Below are positions 42,314 through 50,029 of a stretch of DNA of 64,000 bases, one piece after another. Location: assembly GCA_002070415.1 (NCBI GenBank), contig MWDF01000007.1, positions 1 to 64,000 on the forward strand, in the 5' to 3' direction. How positions within the stretch are numbered: the stretch's first letter is position 1; each line of letters begins with the position of its first letter. Both the position numbers and the translations under genes were made by a program. Source of the DNA: Firmicutes bacterium ADurb.Bin153 (GTDB taxonomy: Bacteria > Bacillota > DTU025 > MWDF01). The notes below the pieces were generated by a model. That model did not search any database. It had not been told where the DNA came from and was given only the letters and a program-made list of their open reading frames with translations.

Positions 42314-42319
42314 ATTATA
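42314..42319 (-). promoter_or_regulatory. Putative -10 element upstream of stp
   Basis: A perfect TATAAT on the minus strand in the 50-bp gap after rlmN, inside the palindrome GTTGTAATTATACAAC (42308-42323). No good -35 is found. It may drive the stp-pknB-rsgA-rpe-pncC-ridA-thrC run, with the palindrome as a possible operator. Confidence 0.35.
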
Positions 42320-42342
42320 CAACGGTACGAAGCCTCGCTGCA

Positions 42343-43404
42343 TCAGGGCTGCAAGGACCGTTTCCTCCTCAGCCTGAGCTGGCCGCACGCCCCTTCGATC
42401 TCGGAGCCCATCTCCCGCCTGCTCGTGACCGCAAGGCCCGCGTCCTCTAGCACTTTCTTAAACGCCGCCACGGTCGCTTCCGTCGACCTGACAAGCCCGC
42501 TTTCGGGTACGGCGTTCAGCGGTATCAGGTTGACGTGCGCAAGGCTCCCCTTAAGCAGCCTGACGAGGGCTGCCGCCTGGGCGAGCGAGTCGTTGACGCC
42601 CTTTATCATGACGTACTCGTACGTCACCCTCCGTCCCGTCCTGTCCGCATACCTCCTGGCCGCCCCGACCACATCCTCTATGTTGTAGAGCTTGTTGACC
42701 GGCATTATCCGGTCTCTCGTGGCGTCATCCGGCGCGTGCAGCGATATGGACAGGGTTATCTGAAGGTCCTCGCCGGAAAGCTTCTCGATTCCCGGCACTA
42801 TGCCGCAAGTGGACAGGGTGATCCGCCTGGCGCCCACGTTGATCCCCTTGCCCCAGTTGAGCACCCTTATGAACTGCAGTACCGCGTCATAGTTCATGAG
42901 CGGCTCGCCCATGCCCATGACTACGACGGAGGATATCCTCTTGTCCTTGGCGAGCCTTGAGGCCTCAATGAACTGCCAGCACATCTCCCCTGCCGTAAGG
43001 TCCCTCGAGAAGCCGCTTATCGCCGACGCGCAGAAGGCGCAGCCCATCTTGCATCCCGCCTGGCTCGACACGCACAGGGAAAGCCCGTAGTCGTGCTCCA
43101 TCAGCACGGCCTCGGCGTTCGCCCCGTCCGAAAAACCCATCAGAAGCTTTGTGGTCCTGTCCTTCGCCCTTTTCACGTCGAGCACCGAAGGCGGCCTTAT
43201 CGGTGCTATGTTCGACAGCTTCTCCCTCAGGTCGGCGGGGATGTTCGTCATCTCGTCATAGCCTTCGGCCTTCTTCGAGTATATCCATTCGAGGATTTGT
43301 GAGGCCCTGTACTTGGGATGCCCGAGGCCGAGCATTATCGGCTCCAGGTCCTTGGGCAGCATCCCCACCGCCTCTATGCGTCTTTTTGTCGATGTTTCCT
43401 CCAT
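42343..43404 (-). CDS. rlmN: 23S rRNA (A2503-C2)/tRNA (A37-C2)-methyltransferase RlmN
   Basis: 353 aa radical SAM methyltransferase. The 4Fe-4S motif CKMGCAFC has Cys118, 122 and 125; GMGEPLMNYD, SLHAPDD and the C-terminal LRLRR region follow. The methyl-carrying Cys is expected in REMGSEIEGACGQLR near the end, where the Cys is present. ATG 43404 has AAGGGGAAG upstream. Precedes the kinase/phosphatase run as in many Firmicutes. Confidence 0.97.
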   Translation of the reverse strand: MEETSTKRRIEAVGMLPKDLEPIMLGLGHPKYRASQILEWIYSKKAEGYDEMTNIPADLREKLSNIAPIRPPSVLDVKRAKDRTTKLLMGFSDGANAEAVLMEHDYGLSLCVSSQAGCKMGCAFCASAISGFSRDLTAGEMCWQFIEASRLAKDKRISSVVVMGMGEPLMNYDAVLQFIRVLNWGKGINVGARRITLSTCGIVPGIEKLSGEDLQITLSISLHAPDDATRDRIMPVNKLYNIEDVVGAARRYADRTGRRVTYEYVMIKGVNDSLAQAAALVRLLKGSLAHVNLIPLNAVPESGLVRSTEATVAAFKKVLEDAGLAVTSRREMGSEIEGACGQLRLRRKRSLQP

Positions 43405-43427
43405 TACTTCCCCTTTTCCTAGGCCAA

Positions 43428-43454
43428 GGCCCGGGACATACAGTTTCCCGGGCC
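43428..43454. other. GC-rich hairpin between nucleoside permease gene and rlmN
   Basis: GGCCCGGGA (43428-43436) pairs with TCCCGGGCC (43446-43454), loop of 9. On the minus strand it lies 29 nt after the permease stop but is not followed by a T run, so it is a weak terminator candidate or an mRNA end stabiliser. Confidence 0.45.
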
Positions 43455-43482
43455 GGCGCTATTGCTGTTTATCGTGCGTCGG

Positions 43483-44550
43483 TCAGACGGATCCCCTCCG
43501 CCTGTAGGGCAGGCCGCTGGCCGCAGGCGGCGTAAGCCTTCCCACGAATCCGGCGAGCGCCAGCATCGTGAGTATGTACGGCAGCATGAGCAGGAAATCC
43601 GTCGGTATGCTGGTCATGTTCCACGACTGGGATATGAACTTGAACCCGGTCGCAAGGCCGAAGAACAACGACGCCAGGAACGCCCCCAGCGGTGTCCACT
43701 TGCCGAATATCATCGCGGCGATGGCGATGTAGCCCCTGCCGTCGGTCATGCCCTCCTTGAAGAGCGAAAGCTGGCCGAGCGAGAGCGTCACTCCGCTGAG
43801 CCCCGCGAGCACCCCTGACAATATAACGCAGAAGTACCTGGTCCCGGTGACGTTTATGCCCACCGTGTCGGCGGCTTCTGGATGTTCGCCGCATGCGCGT
43901 ATCCTAAGTCCGAGCGGAGTACGGAACAGCACCAACTGCGCCAGTACCACAAGAATCAGGGCTATGTAGACCGGTGGTGTGTTGCTGCCCAGTACATCCC
44001 CTATTATAGGTATGTTCCTGAAGAAGTCGGGCATGATCCAGTTCGCAAGCTTCGTCACCCTGTCGGTCTGGCCCGCCCTGTGGAATACCGCCTTCAGCAG
44101 GAAGCCCGTCAGCGCGAGGGCGAAGACGTTGATCGCGACCCCGCTCACGGTCTGGTTGGCGTGGTGGGATATGCAGACATAGGCATGCAGAGCCGCAGCA
44201 AGGCCTCCGGCTATCATCCCTCCTAGCACTCCCAGCCATGCGCTGCCCGTGAAGTGCGATACCATTACGCCGAAGAACGCGCCTATTAGCATCATCCCTT
44301 CGAGGCCGATGTTGACCACGCCCGACCTCTCGGAGAACACTGCCCCTATGCTGGTTAGTATAAGGGGGGTGGCCATGAAGATCCCGGTGGAGAAGAAGTC
44401 GACCACCAGATAGCTGAACATCTCCCCTCCCATGGACCTTATGCTGTTTACGCAGAACACGGTTATGAGTACGGCCAGGGCCGCGCCGAGCCAGAATGCC
44501 CTGGACCTGGCCAATTTGTGCCAGTCCACACCCTTGTTGATCCCGCTCAT
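43483..44550 (-). CDS. ABC transporter permease, BMP/nucleoside family (second permease)
   Basis: 355 aa, about eight to nine membrane segments, BPD_transp_2 family. ERSGVVNIGLEGMMLIGA (about 74-91) is the family signature and FRTPLGLRIRACGEHPEAADTVGIN the cytoplasmic coupling region. Resembles B. subtilis NupQ/YufQ. ATG 44550 overlaps the first permease's stop as ATGA. Last gene of the importer operon. Substrate (nucleosides, purines or riboflavin-like compounds) is inferred only from family. Confidence 0.9.
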   Translation of the reverse strand: MSGINKGVDWHKLARSRAFWLGAALAVLITVFCVNSIRSMGGEMFSYLVVDFFSTGIFMATPLILTSIGAVFSERSGVVNIGLEGMMLIGAFFGVMVSHFTGSAWLGVLGGMIAGGLAAALHAYVCISHHANQTVSGVAINVFALALTGFLLKAVFHRAGQTDRVTKLANWIMPDFFRNIPIIGDVLGSNTPPVYIALILVVLAQLVLFRTPLGLRIRACGEHPEAADTVGINVTGTRYFCVILSGVLAGLSGVTLSLGQLSLFKEGMTDGRGYIAIAAMIFGKWTPLGAFLASLFFGLATGFKFISQSWNMTSIPTDFLLMLPYILTMLALAGFVGRLTPPAASGLPYRRRGSV

Positions 44551-45650
44551 GCCCTGCCCACCTCCTTGCCCACCGTCTTCTTGTCGGTTCCCAGTATCTT
44601 CCTTATCGGCAGCCAGCCCTTCACTATGCCCTCGGCGGCCACGATTATTATTATCACGCCCTGCATGATGCCTATGGTCTCCTTGGGCACGCCCGCCAGC
44701 ATCTGCATCGTCTGGGAGCCCCTCTGGAGTATGCCGAACAGCAGAGCCGCCGGCAGGACGCCCAGCGGGTGGCTCTTTCCGACAAGTGCGACCGCGATCC
44801 CGTCGAGCCCGTAGCCCTGGAAGGCGAATATGTCCAGGAACTTGAACTGTATGCCCATGATCTGCACGGATCCGGCAAGGCCCGCTAGCGCGCCGGAGAT
44901 GAACATGGCGGCCACTACGTTCGTCGGGACGCTGATGCCTCCGTACCTGGCAGCTTCGGGATTGAAGCCCACGGCCCTTATCTGGTAGCCGATCGTCGTC
45001 TTGAACAGCAGGTAGTATACCAGCAGCGCGGCCGCCACCGCTATTATTATCCCGCTGTTCACCCTTACGGGGCTGTCCTGCCCGAAGAACCTCCAGAGCT
45101 TCGCCGTGTCGAGTATCTCCCTGCTGTAAGGGCTGGTTATCCCGGGGTCCTTTATGGGCCCGTTCACCAGGAAGTGCGACAGGTAGAGGGCGATGTAGTT
45201 CATCATGATGCTGTTGACGACCTCATGTATGCCGAACTTCGCCTTCAGGAAGCCCGGGACGGAAGCCCATATCGCCCCGCAGGCCATGCCCGAGAGCATC
45301 GTGAGGGGAAGGTGTATGAAAGTCGGAAGGCCAAGGTCCATCGCCCCCACCACCGCGGCGCCTATGAGCCCCACGATGTACTGCCCTTCACAGCCGATGT
45401 TGAAAAGCCCGCACCTGAAGCCCAGCGCTATGGCAAGGCCGGTGAATATGAGAGGGGTTGTGTATACTACGGTCTCGCTGATGTACTCCAGATTTCCGAA
45501 ACACCCCATGATGAGGGCCTTGTAGCCTTCTATCGCGTTGACGCCTGTGAGCGTCATCAACACACCGCCGAGAACGAGCCCTATCAGGACCGCCGTTACG
45601 GGCACTATGAGCTCCTTGATGGCGGAATTGTCCTTATTCCTTCCCATCAC
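44547..45650 (-). CDS. ABC transporter permease, BMP/nucleoside family (first permease)
   Basis: 367 aa, multiple membrane helices. FRCGLFNIGCEGQYIVGL (about 78-95) and FKTTIGYQIRAVGFNPEAARYGGIS mark the NupP/YufP type of BPD_transp_2 permease. Forms the heteromeric channel with the next gene's product. The start GTG 45650 or ATG 45647 overlaps the ATPase stop; AAGGGGGTGAT is the ribosome-binding site. Confidence 0.9.
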   Translation of the reverse strand: MMGRNKDNSAIKELIVPVTAVLIGLVLGGVLMTLTGVNAIEGYKALIMGCFGNLEYISETVVYTTPLIFTGLAIALGFRCGLFNIGCEGQYIVGLIGAAVVGAMDLGLPTFIHLPLTMLSGMACGAIWASVPGFLKAKFGIHEVVNSIMMNYIALYLSHFLVNGPIKDPGITSPYSREILDTAKLWRFFGQDSPVRVNSGIIIAVAAALLVYYLLFKTTIGYQIRAVGFNPEAARYGGISVPTNVVAAMFISGALAGLAGSVQIMGIQFKFLDIFAFQGYGLDGIAVALVGKSHPLGVLPAALLFGILQRGSQTMQMLAGVPKETIGIMQGVIIIIVAAEGIVKGWLPIRKILGTDKKTVGKEVGRA

Positions 45651-47209
45651 ATCACCCCCTTATGGGAAACGGGCATCGAGCCGGCCATCATAAGTCCCAG
45701 TGTCTCCTCGGTGGCGTCTTTGATGTCCATGGTCCCCATTATCCTGCCCTCGTATATCACGGCTATCCTGTCGGAGAGCGACATTATCTCGTCGAGTTCC
45801 AACGACACTAGAAGAACCGCCTTGCCGGAATCCCTTTCGGACACGAGCCTTCTGTGTATGTACTCTATCGCGCCGACGTCAAGGCCCCTGGTGGGCTGCG
45901 CGACGACGATCAGCTCGGGCGTCCTGGAAAGCTCCCTTGCCAGGATCGCCTTCTGCTGGTTTCCTCCAGACAGCGAGCCGGCCTTCGTATCCTCGTCCGG
46001 CGTCCTTACGTCGAACTCGGAGATCAGCTTCCTGGCGTACGACTTTATCTCGTCCCAGCGCAGGTTGATGCCCCTGCTGTAGGGCTTCTTGTTGAACGTC
46101 TGCAGTATCATGTTCTCGGCGACCGTGAAGTCGAGAACCAGGCCGTGCTTCTGCCTGTCCTCGGGGACGTGCACTATGCCGGCATCGAAGCACTTCTTCG
46201 GGGGAAGGTTGGTTATGTCCCTGCCGTTGAGGGTCACTTTCCCCGCGCTGAGCCTCCTCATGCCGGTTATGCACTGCACCAGCTCGGTCTGGCCGTTGCC
46301 GTCCACACCGCAGATGCCGAGTATCTCTCCCGCCCTCACGTTGAAGTCTATGCCCCTTAGCGCCGGAAGACCCCTGTCGTTCTCCGCCGTGAGCCCCTCC
46401 ACCTTGAACTTCTCCTCGCCGGGCCTTGCGGGTTCCTTGTGGACCACAAGCTCCACCTCGCGCCCTACCATCATGTTGGCGAGCTGGCTCGGGGAAGTCT
46501 GGGACGTCTCTACGGAGCCGATGATCTTCCCGTGGTTTATCACAGTGACCCTGTCGGAGATCTCCATGACCTCCTTGAGCTTGTGGGATATGAATATGAT
46601 AGACTTCCCGTCATGCACGAGCTTGCGCATGATCACGAAGAGCTCTTTCGTTTCCTGTGGCGTGAGCACCGCGGTAGGCTCGTCCAATATCAGCACTTCT
46701 GCCCCTCTGTGAAGGGCCTTCAGTATCTCCACCCTCTGCTGCATTCCCACCGAGATGTCCATGACCTTGGCGTCCGGCTCTATCGCAAGGCCGAAGGTCG
46801 TGGATATCTCCATCAGCTCCGCCTTCGCTTTCTTCCTGTCGATGAAGAAGCCGTACTTCATGGGTTCGTTCCCGAGCACGAGGTTCTCGGCGACGGTCAG
46901 AGGCTTGATCAGCATGAAGTGCTGATGGACCATGCCTATGCCCTGCCTCAGCGTGTCCGCGGGCCCGTTGACCACAAGGGGCTCGCCCTTGTAGAAGATC
47001 TCGCCCTTGTCCTGCTTGTACAATCCGTAGAGTATCTTCATCAGCGTCGATTTGCCCGCCCCGTTCTCCCCCAACAGGCAGTGGATCTCGCCTTTCTTTA
47101 GGTCGAAGTCCACATCCGAGTTAGCGACTATACCGGGGAAGGCCTTGGTTATCCCCTTCATCTCGAGGATCACCTGGTCGATGGCGACGTTTGAATCTCT
47201 TTCCGACAT
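45647..47209 (-). CDS. ABC transporter ATP-binding protein with two nucleotide-binding domains (NupO-like)
   Basis: 520 aa. Tandem sugar/nucleoside-type ATPase. NBD1: Walker A GENGAGKS (47-54), signature ISVGMQQR, Walker B EVLILDEPTAVL. NBD2 from about 265: Walker A is degenerate (GVDGNGQTE, no Lys), with LSGGNQQK signature, as is normal for this class. ATG 47209 has GGAGGAAAG upstream; the frame to 47239 is a weaker option. Follows bmpA after a strong hairpin. Confidence 0.94.
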   Translation of the reverse strand: MSERDSNVAIDQVILEMKGITKAFPGIVANSDVDFDLKKGEIHCLLGENGAGKSTLMKILYGLYKQDKGEIFYKGEPLVVNGPADTLRQGIGMVHQHFMLIKPLTVAENLVLGNEPMKYGFFIDRKKAKAELMEISTTFGLAIEPDAKVMDISVGMQQRVEILKALHRGAEVLILDEPTAVLTPQETKELFVIMRKLVHDGKSIIFISHKLKEVMEISDRVTVINHGKIIGSVETSQTSPSQLANMMVGREVELVVHKEPARPGEEKFKVEGLTAENDRGLPALRGIDFNVRAGEILGICGVDGNGQTELVQCITGMRRLSAGKVTLNGRDITNLPPKKCFDAGIVHVPEDRQKHGLVLDFTVAENMILQTFNKKPYSRGINLRWDEIKSYARKLISEFDVRTPDEDTKAGSLSGGNQQKAILARELSRTPELIVVAQPTRGLDVGAIEYIHRRLVSERDSGKAVLLVSLELDEIMSLSDRIAVIYEGRIMGTMDIKDATEETLGLMMAGSMPVSHKGVM

Positions 47210-47225
47210 GTCTTTCCTCCGTATT

Positions 47226-47262
47226 GGAAAACCGGGCACCTAGCTCATGGCTAGGCACCCGG
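47226..47262 (-). terminator. Large hairpin (partial terminator/attenuator) between bmpA and the ATPase gene
   Basis: CCGGG...CCTAGC pairs with GCTAGG...CCCGG across 47232-47262, with a symmetric CA/CA internal loop. On the minus strand TTTT follows. Such stems after binding-protein genes let part of the transcription stop and protect the upstream mRNA, giving more binding protein than permease. Confidence 0.65.
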
Positions 47263-47310
47263 CTCCTGATACAACAGGGCTTAATTCAGCCGTGCGCTCT
47301 TGGACATCGG

Positions 47311-48324
47311 TTACTTCGTCGATATCCTGTCAGCTTCGTTCATGCCGTCCGGCACGGACTTCTGGCCGGCTATGATCATGCTCGCCCACGCGTTCGCCTT
47401 TGCGATCGCACCGGCAGATGTGTTCTTGCTGGTGGTGGCGGCCATTCCTACGCCCGCCTCCTTGAGTCCGAGGTAGGTCGCGCCAGCCTTGAACTTCCCG
47501 TCGATGAGGGCCTTGCTGCCCATGAACACGCCGTTGTCGACGCGCTTGATCATCGAGGAGAGCGACCATTTCGGCGAGAGCTCGAACTGGTCGGAGTCGA
47601 CGCCGATTACCCATACGTTCTTCGTCTCGTTCGCGGCCTCGAACATGCCGATGCCTGTTCCGCCGGAGGCGTGGTAGATGACGTCAGCCTTCTGCCTTAT
47701 CATGGAGACCGCTATCGCCTTGCCAGCCGCGGGGTCGTTGAACGATCCTGCATAGTTGCGAAGGAGCTTGATGCTCTTGTCGACAGCTTCGACCCCGGCC
47801 CTGAAACCGGCCTCGAAACGCCATATGACGGGGAACTCCATACCGCCTATGAAGCCTATCACCTTGCTCTTCGTCGTCATAGCGGCGAGTACGCCCATCA
47901 GGAACGAGCCTTCGTTCTCCTTGTACATCACCGACATCACGTTCGGATGGGTCTTGTACCAGGCATCCTCCCATGCGTTGTCGATTATGCCGAACTTGGT
48001 GTTGGGATACTGTGCCGATACCTTCTCGATGGCGTCGGCCATCAGGAATCCGATGCCCCATACCATGTCGTAGCCTTCCTTGGCGAAGGCGGCGAGGTTG
48101 GGTTCATAGTCGGACGGGGTGCGGGATTCGGCATACTTCGTCTTGGCTCCGAGTTCCTTTGCCACTCTCTGAAGTCCGAGATAGGCGGAGTCGTTGAACG
48201 ACTTGTCGCCCAAACCGCCGATGTCGAATACTATAGCGATCTTGTACTCCTTGGAGAAGGACGGAATCGCCATGATGGCCAGGAGCAGCGCCGCAGTGAT
48301 TATCAGGGTGAAAGCGCGCTTCAT
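47311..48324 (-). CDS. bmpA: BMP family basic membrane protein, solute-binding component
   Basis: 337 aa from ATG 48324 (GGAGG 11 nt upstream; ATG 48333 is possible). Signal peptide MKRAFTLIITAALLLAIMA..., with likely cleavage near residue 24-25. No Cys follows, so unlike PnrA and Gram-positive homologues this is not a lipoprotein. The mature part starts YKIAIVFDIGGLGDKSFNDSAYLGL, the BMP hallmark, with later GFLMADAIEKVS, GFIGGMEFPVIWRFEAGF and YHASGGTGIGMFEA. It delivers nucleoside-like ligands to the adjacent permeases. Confidence 0.93.
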   Translation of the reverse strand: MKRAFTLIITAALLLAIMAIPSFSKEYKIAIVFDIGGLGDKSFNDSAYLGLQRVAKELGAKTKYAESRTPSDYEPNLAAFAKEGYDMVWGIGFLMADAIEKVSAQYPNTKFGIIDNAWEDAWYKTHPNVMSVMYKENEGSFLMGVLAAMTTKSKVIGFIGGMEFPVIWRFEAGFRAGVEAVDKSIKLLRNYAGSFNDPAAGKAIAVSMIRQKADVIYHASGGTGIGMFEAANETKNVWVIGVDSDQFELSPKWSLSSMIKRVDNGVFMGSKALIDGKFKAGATYLGLKEAGVGMAATTSKNTSAGAIAKANAWASMIIAGQKSVPDGMNEADRISTK

Positions 48325-48477
48325 TGAGGACATTACCTCCATTCGATGGGGATCCGGTACACCGGAGGTCCCTTTAATATGCATGCATGTATCGCCGTGC
48401 CTTCAGGGTCCCGGCTCACCATGATGCATGCTTCCATGAACATTATAATTAATTAGGTCCGGTTAATGCTACTTCAT

Positions 48478-48505
48478 ATTATAAGTTTCTGCCGGGTTCA
48501 TTCAA
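48478..48505 (-). promoter_or_regulatory. Promoter of bmpA and the importer operon
   Basis: Minus-strand -35 TTGAAT (48505-48500), 16-bp spacer, -10 TATAAT (48483-48478, perfect). Transcription would start near 48471, leaving a long leader before ATG 48324. Confidence 0.6.
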
Positions 48506-48603
48506 TGTTCTCCTCATGGATTGTTTCTTAATTAGAACATGCTACGACTATCATCAGGGCTGCCAGGCATGGCTTTTAAGTCCAAATCCGAGTCCGTGCC
48601 AAA

Positions 48604-48632
48604 TTGCATAATGTTCGCGGTGGGACTAGAAT
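48604..48632 (+). promoter_or_regulatory. Promoter of gdh
   Basis: Plus-strand -35 TTGCAT (48604-48609), exactly 17 bp, -10 TAGAAT (48627-48632). Start near 48639, directly before the GTGTAT-TCAGT-ATACAC inverted repeat (48644-48660), which is placed like a repressor site. A GGAGGTG precedes ATG 48684. Confidence 0.6.
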
Positions 48633-48683
48633 TATATATGGACGTGTATTCAGTATACACTATCAAGCAGGAGGTGCTGTTTA

Positions 48684-49946
48684 ATGGCTCAAAGCACATA
48701 CGAACAGGTCTTGGCCAGGCTAAAGCTGGCTAAGGAAGTCCTTAACCTGGATGAAGGCACTTTCGCGATCCTATGCGAACCCGAAAGGGCGCTGGAAGTG
48801 AACATGCCGGTAAGGATGGACGACGGAAGCATAAAGGTATTCAAGGGATTCAGGGTACAGCACAACACTTCGAGAGGCCCCGGAAAGGGCGGCGTCCGCT
48901 ACCATGTAGACGTCAACTACGACGAAGTCAAGTCGCTCGCGGCTTGGATGTCCTTCAAGTGCGGCGTCGTGGACATCCCCTACGGCGGGGCGAAGGGCGG
49001 AGTATGCGTCGACGTGACGAAGCTTTCCGAAGGGGAGCTCGAGCGCCTCACCCGTTGCTACACTGCAAGGATAGCCCCGATCATCGGGCCCATGAAGGAC
49101 GTTCCGGCGCCCGACGTTAACACCAGCGGCAAGATAATGGCCTGGATGGTGGACACCTATTCGGCGCTCACCGGCCAGTACCAGCCCGGCGTGGTCACCG
49201 GCAAGCCCCTTTCGGTCAACGGCTCGCTCGGAAGGAACGAAGCCACCGGACGCGGCATCACGATAGCCGTCCGTGAGCTCCTCAAGAGGCTAAACCTCGA
49301 CCCGAAGAAGGTCACCGTGGCGGTACAGGGCTTCGGCAACGTAGGCGGACTCGGCTCGATACTGATGAGCAGCCTCCTCGGTGTCAAGATCGTCGCGATA
49401 AGCGACATCACCGGCACCTATTACAACCCCAACGGAGTCAACGTAAAGGCCGCTTTCGAACACTCCGGCAAGAGCCCCAAGAAGTTGCTCGAAGGCTACA
49501 CGGAGCCCGGCATGGTGAAGATCGACGACCCCAAGGCCGTCCTCTACACCGAATGCGACCTCCTCGTGCCTGCGGCGCTTGAGAACCAGATCACTGCCGA
49601 GAACGCAGGCAAGATCAAGGCGAAGAACATCGTCGAGGCCGCTAACGGCCCCATCACCGCCGAAGCGGACGAGATCCTCAAGAAGGCCGGGAAGGTCGTC
49701 GTACCGGACATACTCGCCAACGCGGGCGGAGTCACCGTATCCTACTTCGAGTGGGTGCAGAACCTGTACGGCTACTACTGGACCGTCGACGAAGTGAACG
49801 ACAGGCTCGACGTCAAGATGAGCTCGGCGTTCGATTCCTGCTGGGAGTTCGCGAAGGAGAAGAACATCACCATGCGCATAGCCGCCTACTGCCTCGCCAT
49901 CAAGAGGATAGTGGACGCCATGCAGGCAAGGGGCATCTTCCTATAA
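48684..49946 (+). CDS. gdhA: Glutamate dehydrogenase
   Basis: 420 aa hexameric-type enzyme interconverting glutamate and 2-oxoglutarate plus ammonia. Substrate motifs: RGPGKGGVRYH with K68, PYGGAKGGV with Lys104 catalytic, and VPAPDVNTSG. The Rossmann domain has VAVQGFGNVG. Similar 420-aa forms are often NAD-dependent and catabolic. Codons here are strongly biased to C-ending forms (AAC, GAC, GTC, AAG), more than in neighbours, as expected for a highly expressed gene. Own promoter and terminator make it monocistronic. Confidence 0.96.
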   Translation: MAQSTYEQVLARLKLAKEVLNLDEGTFAILCEPERALEVNMPVRMDDGSIKVFKGFRVQHNTSRGPGKGGVRYHVDVNYDEVKSLAAWMSFKCGVVDIPYGGAKGGVCVDVTKLSEGELERLTRCYTARIAPIIGPMKDVPAPDVNTSGKIMAWMVDTYSALTGQYQPGVVTGKPLSVNGSLGRNEATGRGITIAVRELLKRLNLDPKKVTVAVQGFGNVGGLGSILMSSLLGVKIVAISDITGTYYNPNGVNVKAAFEHSGKSPKKLLEGYTEPGMVKIDDPKAVLYTECDLLVPAALENQITAENAGKIKAKNIVEAANGPITAEADEILKKAGKVVVPDILANAGGVTVSYFEWVQNLYGYYWTVDEVNDRLDVKMSSAFDSCWEFAKEKNITMRIAAYCLAIKRIVDAMQARGIFL

Positions 49947-49980
49947 TCCAGGATCGTCGTAACCGATGATACGGACGAAG

Positions 49981-50010
49981 GCCCGGCTCGATGAAGCCGG
50001 GCTTTCCTTT
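49981..50010 (+). terminator. Terminator of gdh
   Basis: Perfect 8-bp stem GCCCGGCT/AGCCGGGC (49981-49988 with 49995-50002), 6-nt loop, then TTTCCTTT on the plus strand. It lies 35 nt after the gdh stop and 20 nt before the convergent rimO end. Confidence 0.88.
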
Positions 50011-50029
50011 ACGCTTACCGGGATCGTCC

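Larger units (their letters stand above)
48325..48683. other. 359-bp divergent intergenic region between bmpA and gdh
   Basis: AT-rich, with no ORF I believe. It holds a bmpA promoter (48478-48505), a bmpA leader of about 147 nt with a hairpin at 48349-48372 (GGGA and CCGG arms around GTAC), and two ATGCATGC palindromes (48379-48386 and 48424-48431). It also holds a second minus TATAAT at 48447-48442, the gdh promoter (48604-48632) and a GTGTAT/ATACAC inverted repeat (48644-48660). I compared the leader with the purine riboswitch pattern and do not see it. Confidence 0.6.

Noticed and set aside
43428-43454. Hairpin after the importer operon as a full terminator
   Set aside because: The stem is strong, but no T run follows on the minus strand; kept only as a hairpin.
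48325-48477. Purine riboswitch before the nucleoside-type importer
   Set aside because: Expected from context, but the conserved purine-aptamer junction and loop sequences are not present on the minus strand.
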